Source of the DNA: Rhizobium sp. 18065
Lineage (GTDB): Bacteria; Pseudomonadota; Alphaproteobacteria; Rhizobiales; Rhizobiaceae
Length of the DNA: 64,000 nucleotides
Assembly (NCBI RefSeq): GCF_902706095.1
Contig: NZ_CACSJP010000001.1
Span: forward strand, 1,054,001 to 1,118,000
Direction of reading: 5' to 3'
Below the pieces are notes generated by a model. The model searched no databases. It had not been told where the DNA came from and saw nothing but the letters and a program-made list of their open reading frames with translations. Shown in pieces: positions 55,243-64,000 of this stretch. Position 1 is the first letter of the stretch, and each line of letters opens with the position of its first letter. Made by a program: the position numbers and the translations under genes.

Positions 55243-56559
55243 ATGGCGCAATTCGCCGTTGAAGCCGAGATACCAGCGCCCGCCGCCGCGATCGCTCGCA
55301 CAAATCCTGTTATTGCCGCGCTGTTGGCTGCATCGTTGCGCGCTGTGGCAAGGTCCAGGCCCTTCAGTGTCCTGCTTCTGGCCCTTGTCTCATTCGCCAT
55401 GGCTGTGCCGCTATTTTTCGAGGAAAGCCTTCTGCAGATGCTCTGGCGCCTCTGGCTGTCGCGTCATCTGACCGATCCGGCGGAAAACACGCTCGGCGTC
55501 ACCATGATGATCGGCGCGATCGCCTCGCGTGGGCTCGTCCGCCTGCCGCGTCGCCGCACAGAGCAGCCATCTGCGGAGGATGTCGCCCGTGCGGTCGAGC
55601 TTCTCGCCAGCCAGCCCAATGCCAGCGCCGGGCTTGTCCGGCTGGGTGACAAGAAGCTGCTGTTTTCCGACTGCGGCCAGGCTTTCATCATGTATGCCCG
55701 CCGCGGCCGCTCGATGGTGGCCCTGTTCGACCCGGTCGGCCCCAGGGCGCTCTGGGCGCCGCTGGCGCTGAAATTCATCGGCGAGGCCAAAAGCCGCCGC
55801 TGCCGTCCGGTCTTCTACCAGGTCTCCGCCGACTTTCTCCCGGTCACGGTCGAAGCCCGGCTGAACGCGCTGAAGCTCGGCGAACAGGCGGTGGTCGATC
55901 TGTCGCGTTTCAGCCTGGCCGGCGGCGACTGGCTGAAACTGCGCCGCTCGATCAATCGCGCCGAACGCGACGGCCTTGAATTCCAGTTGCTGGCGCCGGC
56001 TGACGTGCCTGCGATATTCGACGAGTTGTCGGCCGTCTCAGATGCCTGGCTTTCCGCACACAAGGCCGGCGAGAAGGGCTTTTCGCTCGGCACGTTCAAG
56101 CCGCATTATGTCATGTCCGAGCCGGTCGCAGTCATCCGCCTCGAAGGCCGCATCGTCGCCTTCGCCAATATCCTGACCACGGCGTCGGGCGGCGATGCTT
56201 TCATCGATCTGATGCGCCATCTGCCCGGCGTGCATCGCGGCATGATGGACCTGCTGTTTGTCCGGATCATGGAACACCTGAAGGCCGAGGGTTTCCGCAG
56301 CCTCAATCTCGGCATGGCACCGTTTGCCGGCCTGTCGACCCACAAGCGCGCGCCGATCTGGAACCATGTCGGCCGCCAGCTCTATGAAAACGGCGAGCGC
56401 TTCTACAATTTCCGCGGCGTGCACGCCTTCAAGTCGAAATTCGACCCCGACTGGCAGCCGCGTTATCTGGCCGTCGCCGGGGCCGGCTTCCCGATCGCCT
56501 CCCTTGTCGATGTCACCATGCTGATCGGCGGCGGCCTGAAGGGTGTGCTGCGCCGATGA
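55243..56559 (+). CDS. Short LpiA/MprF-like phosphatidylglycerol lysyltransferase
   Basis: The 438-residue protein corresponds to the C-terminal DUF2156 synthase half of MprF/LpiA (FVRIMEHLKAEGFRSLNLGM, APFAGLSTHKRAPIWNHVGR, FRGVHAFKSKFDPDWQPRYLA). Only a short hydrophobic N-terminal segment (FSVLLLALVSFAMAVPLFF) precedes it. Full-length LpiA has about 860 residues with an N-terminal membrane flippase part, which is missing here; no upstream frame encodes it. The enzyme would transfer lysine from Lys-tRNA to phosphatidylglycerol. It overlaps acvB by four bases. GTG 55231 is an alternative start. Confidence 0.8.
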   Translation: MAQFAVEAEIPAPAAAIARTNPVIAALLAASLRAVARSRPFSVLLLALVSFAMAVPLFFEESLLQMLWRLWLSRHLTDPAENTLGVTMMIGAIASRGLVRLPRRRTEQPSAEDVARAVELLASQPNASAGLVRLGDKKLLFSDCGQAFIMYARRGRSMVALFDPVGPRALWAPLALKFIGEAKSRRCRPVFYQVSADFLPVTVEARLNALKLGEQAVVDLSRFSLAGGDWLKLRRSINRAERDGLEFQLLAPADVPAIFDELSAVSDAWLSAHKAGEKGFSLGTFKPHYVMSEPVAVIRLEGRIVAFANILTTASGGDAFIDLMRHLPGVHRGMMDLLFVRIMEHLKAEGFRSLNLGMAPFAGLSTHKRAPIWNHVGRQLYENGERFYNFRGVHAFKSKFDPDWQPRYLAVAGAGFPIASLVDVTMLIGGGLKGVLRR

Positions 56560-57971
56560 ACCGCCTGATGATGAGCCGCCTGCCGATAAGCCGCCTGATG
56601 GTGATGCTGTGCATGGGGCTCGGTCTTGCGAGCCTGGTTCCCCCAGGCCCGGCAAGCGCCGAGATGGCGGCGTCGGCGCAATTCACCACGGTCAGCCTGC
56701 CGACAAACCGCATCGTCGTGCCCGCAGGCGAGCCGTCGGGTCTCGTGGTCCTGCTATCTGACGCGAATGGCTGGACCGGAGACGAAGAGCGCATCCAGCG
56801 CCGGCTGGTCGACAGGGGCGGCATCGTCGTCGGCATCGACCTGCCCGCCTATCTTGCGGCCCTGCGCCGCGAAACGCGCGACTGCCTCTATCTCGTCTCC
56901 GATATCGAAAAGCTCGGCCGGCAGATCCATCGCGCCTATGACATCAAGACCTTCCATCCGCCGATCGTCGCCGGCTGGGGCGAGGGCGCGACGCTGGCGC
57001 TGGCGATCCTGGCCCAGACCCCCAATACGACGGTGGCCGAGACGGTTGCGGTGGATCCGCAAGCCGTCCTGCCGCTTGTAAAACCGCTCTGCACCCCGGC
57101 CGAAAAGACACCGGACGGCGAAGGCATGGTCTACGGTCTGAAACCAGCACCGCTGCCCGATCCGCTCAGCCTCATCCTGTCGCCCGCGGCAAGCGAGCGC
57201 GGCCGAAGCCATGCGCTGGGGCTGAAAGCCGCAAAACCGGAGATCACGCTGGAGGACAGCGCAGACACTGCAGCCATCCTGTTCGAGCGCGAGAGCCTCG
57301 CCGCACTCGACCGCATGGCAGCAAGCCGGGCGCCGCTCGATCTGCCGATCATCGAACTGCCGGCCGAACCGCGCTTCGACACGCTTGCCATCATCTATTC
57401 CGGCGATGGCGGCTGGCGCGATATCGACCAGAAGCTCGGTGGCTTCCTCCAGGCCGACGGCGTGCCGGTCATCGGCGTCGATGCGCTGCGCTATTTCTGG
57501 CAGGAGCGCAGCCCCGACCAGACGGCGGCCGACCTGTCGCGCATCATCGCCACCTATCGCCAGCGCTTTGGCGTCAAAAATGTCGTGCTGGTCGGCTATT
57601 CCTTCGGCGCCGATATCCTGCCGGCCACCTACAACCGCCTGCCGCCGGCCGACAGAGCCGTCGTCACCCAGCTCTCCCTGCTCGCTTTGTCGCGCAAGGC
57701 CGATTTCGAGATCGCCGTCACCGGCTGGCTCGGGATGAGCGGCTCCGGCAAACACGGCGATCCCGTCGTGCACCTCAGCCAGATCGAGCCGGCGAAGATC
57801 CAGTGCATCCATGGCGAGGCCGAACAGCAAAGCGGCTGCAAGGCACTGTCCGGCATGGCGGATGCGCAGGTGATCACCCGGCCCGGCGGCCATCATTTCG
57901 ACGGCAATTACAAGCTGCTCAGCGATCTGGTTCTCGCTCGCCTGCGCGCCGGCTTCGACCGGCGCTCCTGA
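56556..57971 (+). CDS. acvB: AcvB/VirJ-family lysyl-phosphatidylglycerol hydrolase
   Basis: The 471-residue protein has a signal peptide (LMVMLCMGLGLASLVPPGPASA) and two VirJ-like alpha/beta-hydrolase halves. The C-terminal half has LAIIYSGDGGWRDIDQKLGG and LVGYSFGADILP with the nucleophile Ser, and the final RPGGHHFDGNY His. The N-terminal half keeps the fold (LVVLLSDANGW, VAGWGEGATLALA) but has Gly where the Ser should be. AcvB from Agrobacterium hydrolyses lysyl-phosphatidylglycerol, matching its coupled position after the LpiA-like gene. Acts in the periplasm. Confidence 0.85.
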   Translation: MNRLMMSRLPISRLMVMLCMGLGLASLVPPGPASAEMAASAQFTTVSLPTNRIVVPAGEPSGLVVLLSDANGWTGDEERIQRRLVDRGGIVVGIDLPAYLAALRRETRDCLYLVSDIEKLGRQIHRAYDIKTFHPPIVAGWGEGATLALAILAQTPNTTVAETVAVDPQAVLPLVKPLCTPAEKTPDGEGMVYGLKPAPLPDPLSLILSPAASERGRSHALGLKAAKPEITLEDSADTAAILFERESLAALDRMAASRAPLDLPIIELPAEPRFDTLAIIYSGDGGWRDIDQKLGGFLQADGVPVIGVDALRYFWQERSPDQTAADLSRIIATYRQRFGVKNVVLVGYSFGADILPATYNRLPPADRAVVTQLSLLALSRKADFEIAVTGWLGMSGSGKHGDPVVHLSQIEPAKIQCIHGEAEQQSGCKALSGMADAQVITRPGGHHFDGNYKLLSDLVLARLRAGFDRRS

Positions 57972-57999
57972 CTCTGACGAAACGCCTGTCGCGCCTGTT

Positions 58000-59370
58000 C
58001 TAGCCGTGCTGTCGCGATGTCGCCAGATGTTCGTCTGCCCGCACCACGTTGCGTCGTTGGCGGATCGCCTGGGCGATGAAGGCGCGCGACAGCCCGTGAT
58101 AGAGCGGTTCCGGCGAGACCAGACGCGAGGTGACATAGCCGATCATCGAGGCCGCCATGATCGGTAGCACCGCCTCGTGATTTCCGGTCATCTCGATGAT
58201 GATGACGAAGGCGGTCATCGGCGCCTGCACCACGCCGGCGAAATAGCCTGCCATGCCGAGGATCGCAGACAGGCCTATGCTTGCGCCGAGCATCGAGCCG
58301 ATGGTTCCGCCAAGGCCGACGCCGACCGAAAGCGAGGGTGCGAAAATGCCGCCTGGAATGCCCGACACCATCGACAGGAAGGTCGAGCCGAGCTTGGCGA
58401 TGAAGAACATCGGCGACAGCGGCTCGCCGGCCAGAACCCGTTGCGATTCCTCGTAGCCGGTGCCGAAGGTCTGGCCGCCCGTCGCAATGCCGATGACGGC
58501 GACGGCAAGGCCGCAGGCCGCAGCCAGTGCCAGCATGCGCCGGAACGGATCGGGATGGGCCCAGAGCCGGATGCGCCGTGAGGCCGCAAGCGCACAGCGG
58601 CTGAACGCAGCACCGAGCGCGCCGCCGACGACGCCGCACAGCACCACGGCCACCCAGTCGCGTGGCGTCGTCGCCGAGACCATACTTTCGCCGAAATAGG
58701 TATAGGAGCCGACCAGCCCCATGGCGGCAAGGCCCGACAGGATCACCGCCGTCAGCACCAGGCCGTTGGCCCGCGACTGGAAGGTCCGGCTCATTTCCTC
58801 GATGGCAAAGACGATGCCTGCCAGCGGCGTGTTGAAGGCGGCGGCAATGCCGGCGGCCGATCCGGCAAGGATCAGCCCACGCGCCTGCGCCATGCCGCCA
58901 ATCCGGCCGCTTGCCAACATGATCGACGCCCCGACCTGCACCGTTGGCCCCTCGCGGCCGATCGATGCGCCACAAAAGAGACCGATCACCGTCAGCAGGA
59001 TCTTGCCCGCCGCAAGCTTCAGCGACAGCAGCCCATGCCGGGCATCGGCATCTTCGAGATGACGCGCGGCGATCGCCTGCGGAATGCCCGAACCCTGCGC
59101 ATTGGGAAACAGTTTCATGCTGAGAAGCGCACAGAGCAGGAAGCCGGAAGGGGTCAGCGCCAAAGGAATGAGATAGCCGAAACGGCTGCTGGCATTTAAT
59201 GCCCGAAACAGCGTCTGGGCCTCATCGGCGGCAGCCGCAAAGCCGACACTGACGACGCCGATGGCGATCGCACCCAGCCAGAAGACAATCCGCGGTTTCC
59301 ACAATCGCCACGACCATCCGATGACGCGGGAGCGGCGACGGAGTTTCGACTTGCGATAGGAAAGGGGCAT
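58000..59370 (-). CDS. ClC-family chloride channel/transporter
   Basis: The 456-residue protein has the ClC selectivity motifs GSGIPQAIAARH, GREGPTVQVGASIMLASG and GIPGGIFAPSLSVGVGLGG. It has about ten hydrophobic helices and no C-terminal CBS domains, so it is a short bacterial ClC. It moves chloride, or another anion such as fluoride in other subgroups, across the inner membrane. It is convergent with acvB. Confidence 0.9.
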   Translation of the reverse strand: MPLSYRKSKLRRRSRVIGWSWRLWKPRIVFWLGAIAIGVVSVGFAAAADEAQTLFRALNASSRFGYLIPLALTPSGFLLCALLSMKLFPNAQGSGIPQAIAARHLEDADARHGLLSLKLAAGKILLTVIGLFCGASIGREGPTVQVGASIMLASGRIGGMAQARGLILAGSAAGIAAAFNTPLAGIVFAIEEMSRTFQSRANGLVLTAVILSGLAAMGLVGSYTYFGESMVSATTPRDWVAVVLCGVVGGALGAAFSRCALAASRRIRLWAHPDPFRRMLALAAACGLAVAVIGIATGGQTFGTGYEESQRVLAGEPLSPMFFIAKLGSTFLSMVSGIPGGIFAPSLSVGVGLGGTIGSMLGASIGLSAILGMAGYFAGVVQAPMTAFVIIIEMTGNHEAVLPIMAASMIGYVTSRLVSPEPLYHGLSRAFIAQAIRQRRNVVRADEHLATSRQHG

Positions 59371-59559
59371 GGCAAAGGCACCAATCAGGGAAAGACCGGC
59401 CCCTTATTTGCCCCTGGGTCCGGTTTTGCAACCCTGAAAAGGCCGATTGAGGGCGGAGCCGCGTTCGTCACCAGCCCACGGAAAGCTGGGAGGGCAGGCC
59501 TTATCAGTCAAACCATCCTGCGCTACAGTGCCTTGGAAAATGCGCGCAGGAACACGCCG

Positions 59560-59832
59560 ATGACTTCGCCGGTCAATCCGTCCGTATTGCAGGACGAAGA
59601 ATTCCAGGCCGCAGCCAAGAGTGTGCTGCGCGAGGGTGAAACTGTGGCGGATCTGATCGATCACTCGGCTCGGGCCGAAGTTGAGCATCGGCTGGTCCAG
59701 GCCGAGTTCATCACCCGTGGCCTCGCCGCGTTGAAAAAGGTGCAGGAAACAGGCGTTTCCCACAGCGCAGAAGAAGTCCACGCTGAAATGCGAGCAATGC
59801 TCGAGGCTAAGTCGGCCGGGCACCACAGATGA
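59560..59832 (+). CDS. ParD-like antitoxin
   Basis: The 90-residue protein contains the segment FQAAAKSVLREGETVADLID followed by VEHRLVQAEFITRGLAAL, typical of small antitoxins that pair with ParE toxins. It has an N-terminal DNA-binding-like region and a C-terminal helical toxin-binding part. The stop overlaps the toxin start by four bases (ATGA). A longer frame upstream adds nine residues without a ribosome-binding site. Confidence 0.75.
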   Translation: MTSPVNPSVLQDEEFQAAAKSVLREGETVADLIDHSARAEVEHRLVQAEFITRGLAALKKVQETGVSHSAEEVHAEMRAMLEAKSAGHHR

Positions 59833-60125
59833 AACGAAAGGTCCGTTACTCGCCGGAAGCGCGTACGGATATCCTTCGGCTCTATGCTTTTCTACTTGAG
59901 AAAGATGTTGTCGCGGCCGGTCAGGCGCTGGCCGCGATTGAGCAAGCCGTAATGGGGCTGGCTCTTCTTCCCTTCAGAGGACGCAGGCTCGAAGCGGCGG
60001 TCGACAACATCCGTGAACTCGTCACCACCTTCGGTAAGGCGGGATATCTCGCGCTCTATCACGTCTCCGACGACATGGTGACCATCCTCGCGATCCGCCA
60101 CCAGCGTGAGGATGATTATCGTTGA
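59829..60125 (+). CDS. RelE/ParE-family toxin
   Basis: The 98-residue protein has the ParE pattern RKVRYSPEARTDILRLYAF, the alternating PFRGRRLEAAVDNIRELVTT stretch and the C-terminal YHVSDDMVTILAIRHQREDD. ParE toxins poison gyrase, RelE toxins cut mRNA; the alpha-hairpin start suggests ParE. Together with the antitoxin gene it forms a module between ClC and betA, on the opposite strand from both. Its end is four bases from the betA stop. Confidence 0.8.
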   Translation: MKRKVRYSPEARTDILRLYAFLLEKDVVAAGQALAAIEQAVMGLALLPFRGRRLEAAVDNIRELVTTFGKAGYLALYHVSDDMVTILAIRHQREDDYR

Positions 60126-60129
60126 AGTC

Positions 60130-61785
60130 CTACCGGTCGCTCGTCTCCCAGCGCGGATTGATCCACGGTTCCTGGTTGCTGCGGGGCAGCGGCTGTTTGC
60201 CGAGGATATGGTCGGCGGCCTTTTCGCCGGTCATGATCGACGGACCGTTGAGATTGCCATAGGTCAGGCGCGGGAAGATCGAACTGTCGGCAACGCGCAG
60301 GCCCTCGACGCCGATCACCCGGCATTCCGGATCAACGACCGCCATCGGATCGTCCTTGGCGCCCATCTTGCAGGTGCCGCTCGGGTGATAGGCACTTTCC
60401 AGATGTTCGCGCAGGAAGGCGTCGATCTGTTCGTCGCTCTGAACGTCTTCGCCCGGCTGGATTTCCGGCCCGCGGAACTGGTCGAAGGCCTTTTGGCCGA
60501 AGATCTCCCGGGTGAGGCGCACGCAGTGGCGGAATTTCGCCCAGTCTTCCTCGTGGCTCATGTAGTTGAACTTGATCAGCGGGTCGGCCATCGGATCGGA
60601 CGAGGCAAGCGTCACGCTGCCGCGCGACTTCGAATGGTTGTAGCCGACGTGCACCTGGAAGCCATGGCTCTTGGCGGCAGCCTTTCCGTCATAGGAAATG
60701 GCGACAGGCAGGAAATGGAACTGGATGTCCGGCTGCTTGACGCCGGCCGCCGAGCGCACGAAGGCGCAGGATTCGAACTGGTTGGAGCCGCCGAGCCCTC
60801 TGCCGGAAAACAGCCATTGCGCACCGGCCACGCCCTGCCAGAACCAAGGCAGCCAGGAATAAAGCGATACCGGCTTCGTCGAGACCTGCTGGAAGTAGAA
60901 TTCCATATGGTCCATCAGATTGGCGCCGACGCCGGGCCGGTCGACCTTCACCTCGATGCCCATTTCCTTCAGATGCGCGGCCGGGCCGATGCCCGACAGC
61001 ATCAGCAGTTTTGGCGAGTTGAAGGTCGAGGCCGAGATAATCACCTCGCGATTGGCCTTCACCACTTCGATTTTTCCGCCGCGCTCGATCTCGACGCCGA
61101 CAGCGCGACCGTTCTCGATGACGATCCGGCGGGCAAAGCAGCGCACGAGTTCGACATTTCCCCGCTTCATCGCGGGCTTCAGATAGGCATTGGCGGCAGA
61201 CCAGCGGCGCGAGCGCCAGATGGTCTGCTCCATCAGGCCGAAGCCTTCCTGCTTCTCGCCGTTATAGTCCTCGGTCGTCTCGAACCCGGTCTCGCGGCCC
61301 GCCTCGACAAAGGCGCGCACCAGCGGGTTCTTCGCCGGTCCGCGTTGCACATGCAGCGGCCCATCCGTGCCGCGCCAGCCGTCCTGGCCGCCATGCGAAT
61401 TTTCCATCCGCTTGAAATAGGGCAGCACATCCGCATAGGCCCAGCCACTGGCGCCAAGATCCTCCCAGCGGTCGAAATCATCCGCCGAACCGCGCACATA
61501 GACCATGCCGTTGATCGAAGACGACCCGCCGATCACCTTGCCGCGCGGTGCCGTGATCCGCCGGTTGTTGAGGTTGGGCTCCGGCTCGGAGAGATAACCC
61601 CAGTTGTATCGCTTCATGCTCATCGGCCATGCCAATGCCGCCGGCATCTGGATGAACGGCCCGATATCAGACCCGCCATATTCCAGCACCATGACGCTGT
61701 TTTTGCCATCTTCCGACAGCCGGTACGCCAGTGCCGAGCCGGCCGAGCCGGAGCCGATGATGATGAAGTCTGCCTGTTGGGTCAT
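60130..61785 (-). CDS. betA: Choline dehydrogenase
   Basis: The 551-residue GMC flavoenzyme begins [21 protein letters not shown] (FAD-binding), then [22 protein letters not shown] (GMC signature 1), [22 protein letters not shown] (GMC signature 2) and the C-terminal [19 protein letters not shown] with the catalytic His. It oxidises choline to betaine aldehyde, which BetB then converts to glycine betaine. ATG 61785 gives the normal length; the longer upstream frame overlaps the toxin gene on the other strand and has no homology. In Rhizobium relatives betB and betA are adjacent, here they are separated. Confidence 0.9.
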   Translation of the reverse strand: MTQQADFIIIGSGSAGSALAYRLSEDGKNSVMVLEYGGSDIGPFIQMPAALAWPMSMKRYNWGYLSEPEPNLNNRRITAPRGKVIGGSSSINGMVYVRGSADDFDRWEDLGASGWAYADVLPYFKRMENSHGGQDGWRGTDGPLHVQRGPAKNPLVRAFVEAGRETGFETTEDYNGEKQEGFGLMEQTIWRSRRWSAANAYLKPAMKRGNVELVRCFARRIVIENGRAVGVEIERGGKIEVVKANREVIISASTFNSPKLLMLSGIGPAAHLKEMGIEVKVDRPGVGANLMDHMEFYFQQVSTKPVSLYSWLPWFWQGVAGAQWLFSGRGLGGSNQFESCAFVRSAAGVKQPDIQFHFLPVAISYDGKAAAKSHGFQVHVGYNHSKSRGSVTLASSDPMADPLIKFNYMSHEEDWAKFRHCVRLTREIFGQKAFDQFRGPEIQPGEDVQSDEQIDAFLREHLESAYHPSGTCKMGAKDDPMAVVDPECRVIGVEGLRVADSSIFPRLTYGNLNGPSIMTGEKAADHILGKQPLPRSNQEPWINPRWETSDR

Positions 61786-61873
61786 GGATAGGTCCAGCGG
61801 GTTAGTGGAATGGGTGACAGGGGTATCGCGATACGCTATACTCTGGCGCATCGGCATCGCTGAGGGCGACGGG

Positions 61874-62119
61874 ATGAAAGAAGTCGTGGTTTCCCAGCGC
61901 GCCGACAAGGCGCTGCAGAGCATGCAACTGAAGCGCCGGCTCGCGATTATCGCGAAAGTGAAAGCCTATGCGCGGGGCGAGAGGGTCAACATCAAGAAGA
62001 TGAAGGGCCTTCAACTCTGGCGCATCAGGGTTGGCGACGACCGGGTCATAATCGATGATCAGGGCCGTATAGTTCTGGTCGTAGCGGTCGGGCCGCGCGG
62101 CAGCATCTACAAGGATTGA
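61874..62119 (+). CDS. RelE-type toxin
   Basis: The 81-residue protein starts [20 protein letters not shown] and ends [13 protein letters not shown], with the [20 protein letters not shown] core of the RelE/ParE superfamily. It lies head to tail with an Xre antitoxin six bases downstream, toxin first. Starting at ATG 61874 (GGG upstream) avoids an extension overlapping betA antisense. It would cut mRNA on the ribosome if the antitoxin is lost. Confidence 0.8.
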   Translation: MKEVVVSQRADKALQSMQLKRRLAIIAKVKAYARGERVNIKKMKGLQLWRIRVGDDRVIIDDQGRIVLVVAVGPRGSIYKD

Positions 62120-62125
62120 GAGGCC

Positions 62126-62476
62126 ATGGGACGTATCCAGAAGATCGAAATCGAGGGTAAGGCCTATGTCTTGCTGAGTGAAGAAGACTATGAGGACCTT
62201 GTCGATGGTCTCGAAGCGAGTGCCGTATTGGCCGAAATCGCTGGGGGACAGGAAGTTTGGCCGCTGACCATCGTCGAAGCGCGCGCCAAAGGTGAAAACC
62301 CTATTCGGGTTTTTCGCACCTACCGTCAGATGACCGTCTCCGACCTCGCCGCCGCTGCCGGTATCTCTCAGCCTTACCTGTCCGAAATCGAGAGCGGCAA
62401 GAAGACCGGCTCCGTCGATGTGCTGAAGCGCATTGCGTCCGCCCTGAAGGTCGACCTCGACGATATCGTGGTGTGA
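62126..62476 (+). CDS. Xre-family antitoxin
   Basis: The 116-residue protein has an N-terminal toxin-binding part (IEIEGKAYVLLSEEDYEDLVDGLEA) and a C-terminal HTH (TVSDLAAAAGISQPYLSEIE with SGKKTGSVDVLKRIASAL). It follows the RelE-type toxin by six bases and should repress the pair through its HTH. Modules with toxin before antitoxin in this order are usual for the HigBA/RelE-Xre type. Confidence 0.85.
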   Translation: MGRIQKIEIEGKAYVLLSEEDYEDLVDGLEASAVLAEIAGGQEVWPLTIVEARAKGENPIRVFRTYRQMTVSDLAAAAGISQPYLSEIESGKKTGSVDVLKRIASALKVDLDDIVV

Positions 62477-62518
62477 GCCGAAACGCAGGCTGGCCGCTTC
62501 AATGGAGTGCCGCGCAGG

Positions 62519-62672
62519 CCCCCCTCTGGCCTGCCGGCTATCTCCCCCACAAGGGGGGAGATCGGATGGAGCCGGTCTCTCGCCAATCTCTAACGTGGTT
62601 GGGGACGTAGCAAAGGCGCGTCTAGCCGATCTCCCCCCGTGTGGGGGAGATGCCCGGCAGGGCAGAGGGGGG
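62519..62672. repeat. RIME-like rhizobial intergenic palindromic element
   Basis: The element begins CCCCCCTCTGGCCTGCCGG and ends AGAGGGGGG, enclosing two halves with CTCCCCCACAAGGGGGGAG and CTCCCCCCGTGTGGGGGAG. It matches the repeat at 44173-44321 in its outer parts and in the two palindromes, while the middle differs. It lies between the antitoxin gene and the end of betB. Confidence 0.8.
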
Positions 62673-62699
62673 CGATCTGGCGCGACAGCAGCCTTCATC

Positions 62700-64000
62700 T
62701 CAATACGGCGCCTCGCATGGTCCCATGCCGACATACACCGTCTTCAACTCGCTGTAGTGCTCCAGCGCCGCTGCCGAATTCTCGCGGCCAAATCCCGACT
62801 GCTTGGAACCGCCGAACGGGATCTCGACCGGGCACAGATTGTAGGTGTTGATCCACAGCGTTCCTGCCTCCAGCTGGTCGACCACCCGGTGCGCGCGGGT
62901 GAAGTCTGCGGTGAACACGCCGGCCGCGAGCCCGAATTCCGTGGCATTGGCCCGTGCGATCACCTCCGCCTCGTCGTTGAAATCGAGCACGCACATCACC
63001 GGCCCGAAGATTTCCTCGCGGGCGATGGTCATCTCGTCGGTGACATCGGCAAACACCGTCGGCTGGATGTAATAGCCTTCACCGGGCTCCTTGCTTGGCG
63101 ACACGTCGTTGGGAATGCCGCCGCCGGTCACCAGCGTCGCGCCTTCTGCCTTGCCCTTCTCGATATAGCTGATCACCTTCTCGCGCTGCGCCCAGGAGAC
63201 CATCGGTCCCATCTGGGTCGCTTCGTCCTGCGGGTCGCCGATGACGATCGCCTCGGTGCGCTCTTTCAGCCGCGCGAGGAACTTCGCCTTCATCGCCGTG
63301 TGCACGAAGACGCGCGTGCCGTTCGAGCAGACCTGGCCGGTCGAATAGAAATTGCCGAGCATGGCGCCGGATATGGCGCTTTCCATGTCGGCATCGTCGA
63401 AGACGATCAGCGGCGACTTGCCACCGAGTTCCATGGTCACGTGTTTCAGGCTGCCGGCAGCCGCTGCCGCAACCTTGCGGCCGGTCGGCACAGAACCGGT
63501 CAGCGAGACCTTGGCGACGTCAGGATGATTGACCAGCAGCGGGCCCGTGTCACGGTCGCCCTGGATGACATTGTAGACGCCCTTCGGCACGCCGGCCTCG
63601 ATCAGGATCTCGGCGATCTTCAAGGCGCCGAGCGGCGTCATTTCGGAAGGCTTGAACACCATGGAATTGCCGGCGGCAAGCGCTGGCGCGCCTTTCCAGC
63701 AGGCGATCTGCTGCGGGTAGTTCCACGCACCGATGCCGACGACCACGCCAAGCGGCACGCGCTTGGTATAGGCCCAGTCACCGCCGAGCGGGATCTGGCT
63801 GCCGTTCATCGCGGTGGCAATGATGCCGCCGAAGAATTCGAAACTGTCGGCCCCCGAGGTCGCATCGGCGACAATCGTTTCCTGGATCGGCTTGCCGGTG
63901 TCGAGCGTCTCCAGTTCCGACAGTTCGCGGTTGCGCGTCCGCATGATCTCGGCCGCCTTTTTCAGGATGCGGCCGCGTGCCGTCGGGCTCATCGCGCCCC
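62700..64000 (-). CDS. betB: Betaine-aldehyde dehydrogenase (5' end outside window)
   Basis: The visible 430 or so residues belong to an aldehyde dehydrogenase of the BetB type: [75 protein letters not shown] with the general-base Glu, and [16 protein letters not shown] with the catalytic Cys. The C-terminal [24 protein letters not shown] is specific to BetB. About 55 N-terminal residues lie beyond the window end. It oxidises betaine aldehyde to glycine betaine, an osmoprotectant. Confidence 0.9.
   Translation of the reverse strand, partial: GAMSPTARGRILKKAAEIMRTRNRELSELETLDTGKPIQETIVADATSGADSFEFFGGIIATAMNGSQIPLGGDWAYTKRVPLGVVVGIGAWNYPQQIACWKGAPALAAGNSMVFKPSEMTPLGALKIAEILIEAGVPKGVYNVIQGDRDTGPLLVNHPDVAKVSLTGSVPTGRKVAAAAAGSLKHVTMELGGKSPLIVFDDADMESAISGAMLGNFYSTGQVCSNGTRVFVHTAMKAKFLARLKERTEAIVIGDPQDEATQMGPMVSWAQREKVISYIEKGKAEGATLVTGGGIPNDVSPSKEPGEGYYIQPTVFADVTDEMTIAREEIFGPVMCVLDFNDEAEVIARANATEFGLAAGVFTADFTRAHRVVDQLEAGTLWINTYNLCPVEIPFGGSKQSGFGRENSAAALEHYSELKTVYVGMGPCEAPY

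Noticed and set aside
60106..61791. 561-codon plus-strand frame opposite betA
   Set aside because: It is a shadow frame of the intact choline dehydrogenase gene, with no ribosome-binding site or known domain.

Overview
The window reads as chromosomal DNA of a Rhizobiaceae-type alphaproteobacterium (Rhizobium/Agrobacterium relatives). The evidence is the high GC of most of the window, two RIME-like palindromic intergenic elements, an LpiA/AcvB-type lysyl-phosphatidylglycerol pair, betB/betA for choline to glycine betaine, and a type of PutA that is controlled by a divergent Lrp-family gene. No species can be named from the sequence alone.

Layout. 1-5.1 kb: the 3' end of a probable CD-NTase-like nucleotidyltransferase, a cupin/metallo-beta-lactamase gene pair, two membrane proteins and a PfpI-type protein. 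5.14-20.46 kb: tRNA-Gln and a ~15.3 kb island that appears to have used its 3' end as attachment site. A 20-bp direct repeat of the tRNA end closes the island at 20460. Tandem 13-bp repeats lie about 70 bp inside each end, and a truncated DUF6538-type integrase sits next to the tRNA. The cargo is all on the minus strand: rmlA-wecE-rmlB (dTDP-4-amino-4,6-dideoxygalactose), a GtrA flippase, a GtrB-like glycosyltransferase, a large GT-C-like membrane protein, WbqC, two methyltransferases, a NeuD/PglD-like acyltransferase, a beta-propeller protein and an HTTM-DCC fusion. This looks like an O-antigen modification island.

20.6-31.5 kb: the apparent resident O-antigen cluster, with Wzx, a probable Wzy, two GT4 glycosyltransferases and a complete wbpA-B-D-E-I set for UDP-ManNAc3NAcA, plus an IS3-family remnant. 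31.5-33.3 kb is a graveyard with relics of an FGGY kinase and a sugar ABC ATPase. 33.5-41.6 kb: a lipoprotein, tRNA-Pro, putA with its divergent Lrp regulator, an acyltransferase-3 gene and a LacI-type regulator.

41.6-50 kb: assimilatory sulfate reduction and uptake. cysH, cysD and cysN are on the minus strand. An Rrf2-family regulator is divergent from cysH, followed by cysP-T-W-A on the plus strand. Together they import sulfate, make APS and reduce it to sulfite. 50-53.5 kb: a small haem-copper-oxidase-like membrane protein and a TRAP transporter. 53.8-59.4 kb: a DUF900 lipoprotein hydrolase, a short LpiA-like synthase, AcvB, and a ClC channel. 59.5-64 kb: a ParDE-like module, betA, a RelE/Xre module and a RIME element that separate betA from betB, then betB running off the window.

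No CRISPR array or rRNA gene was seen.
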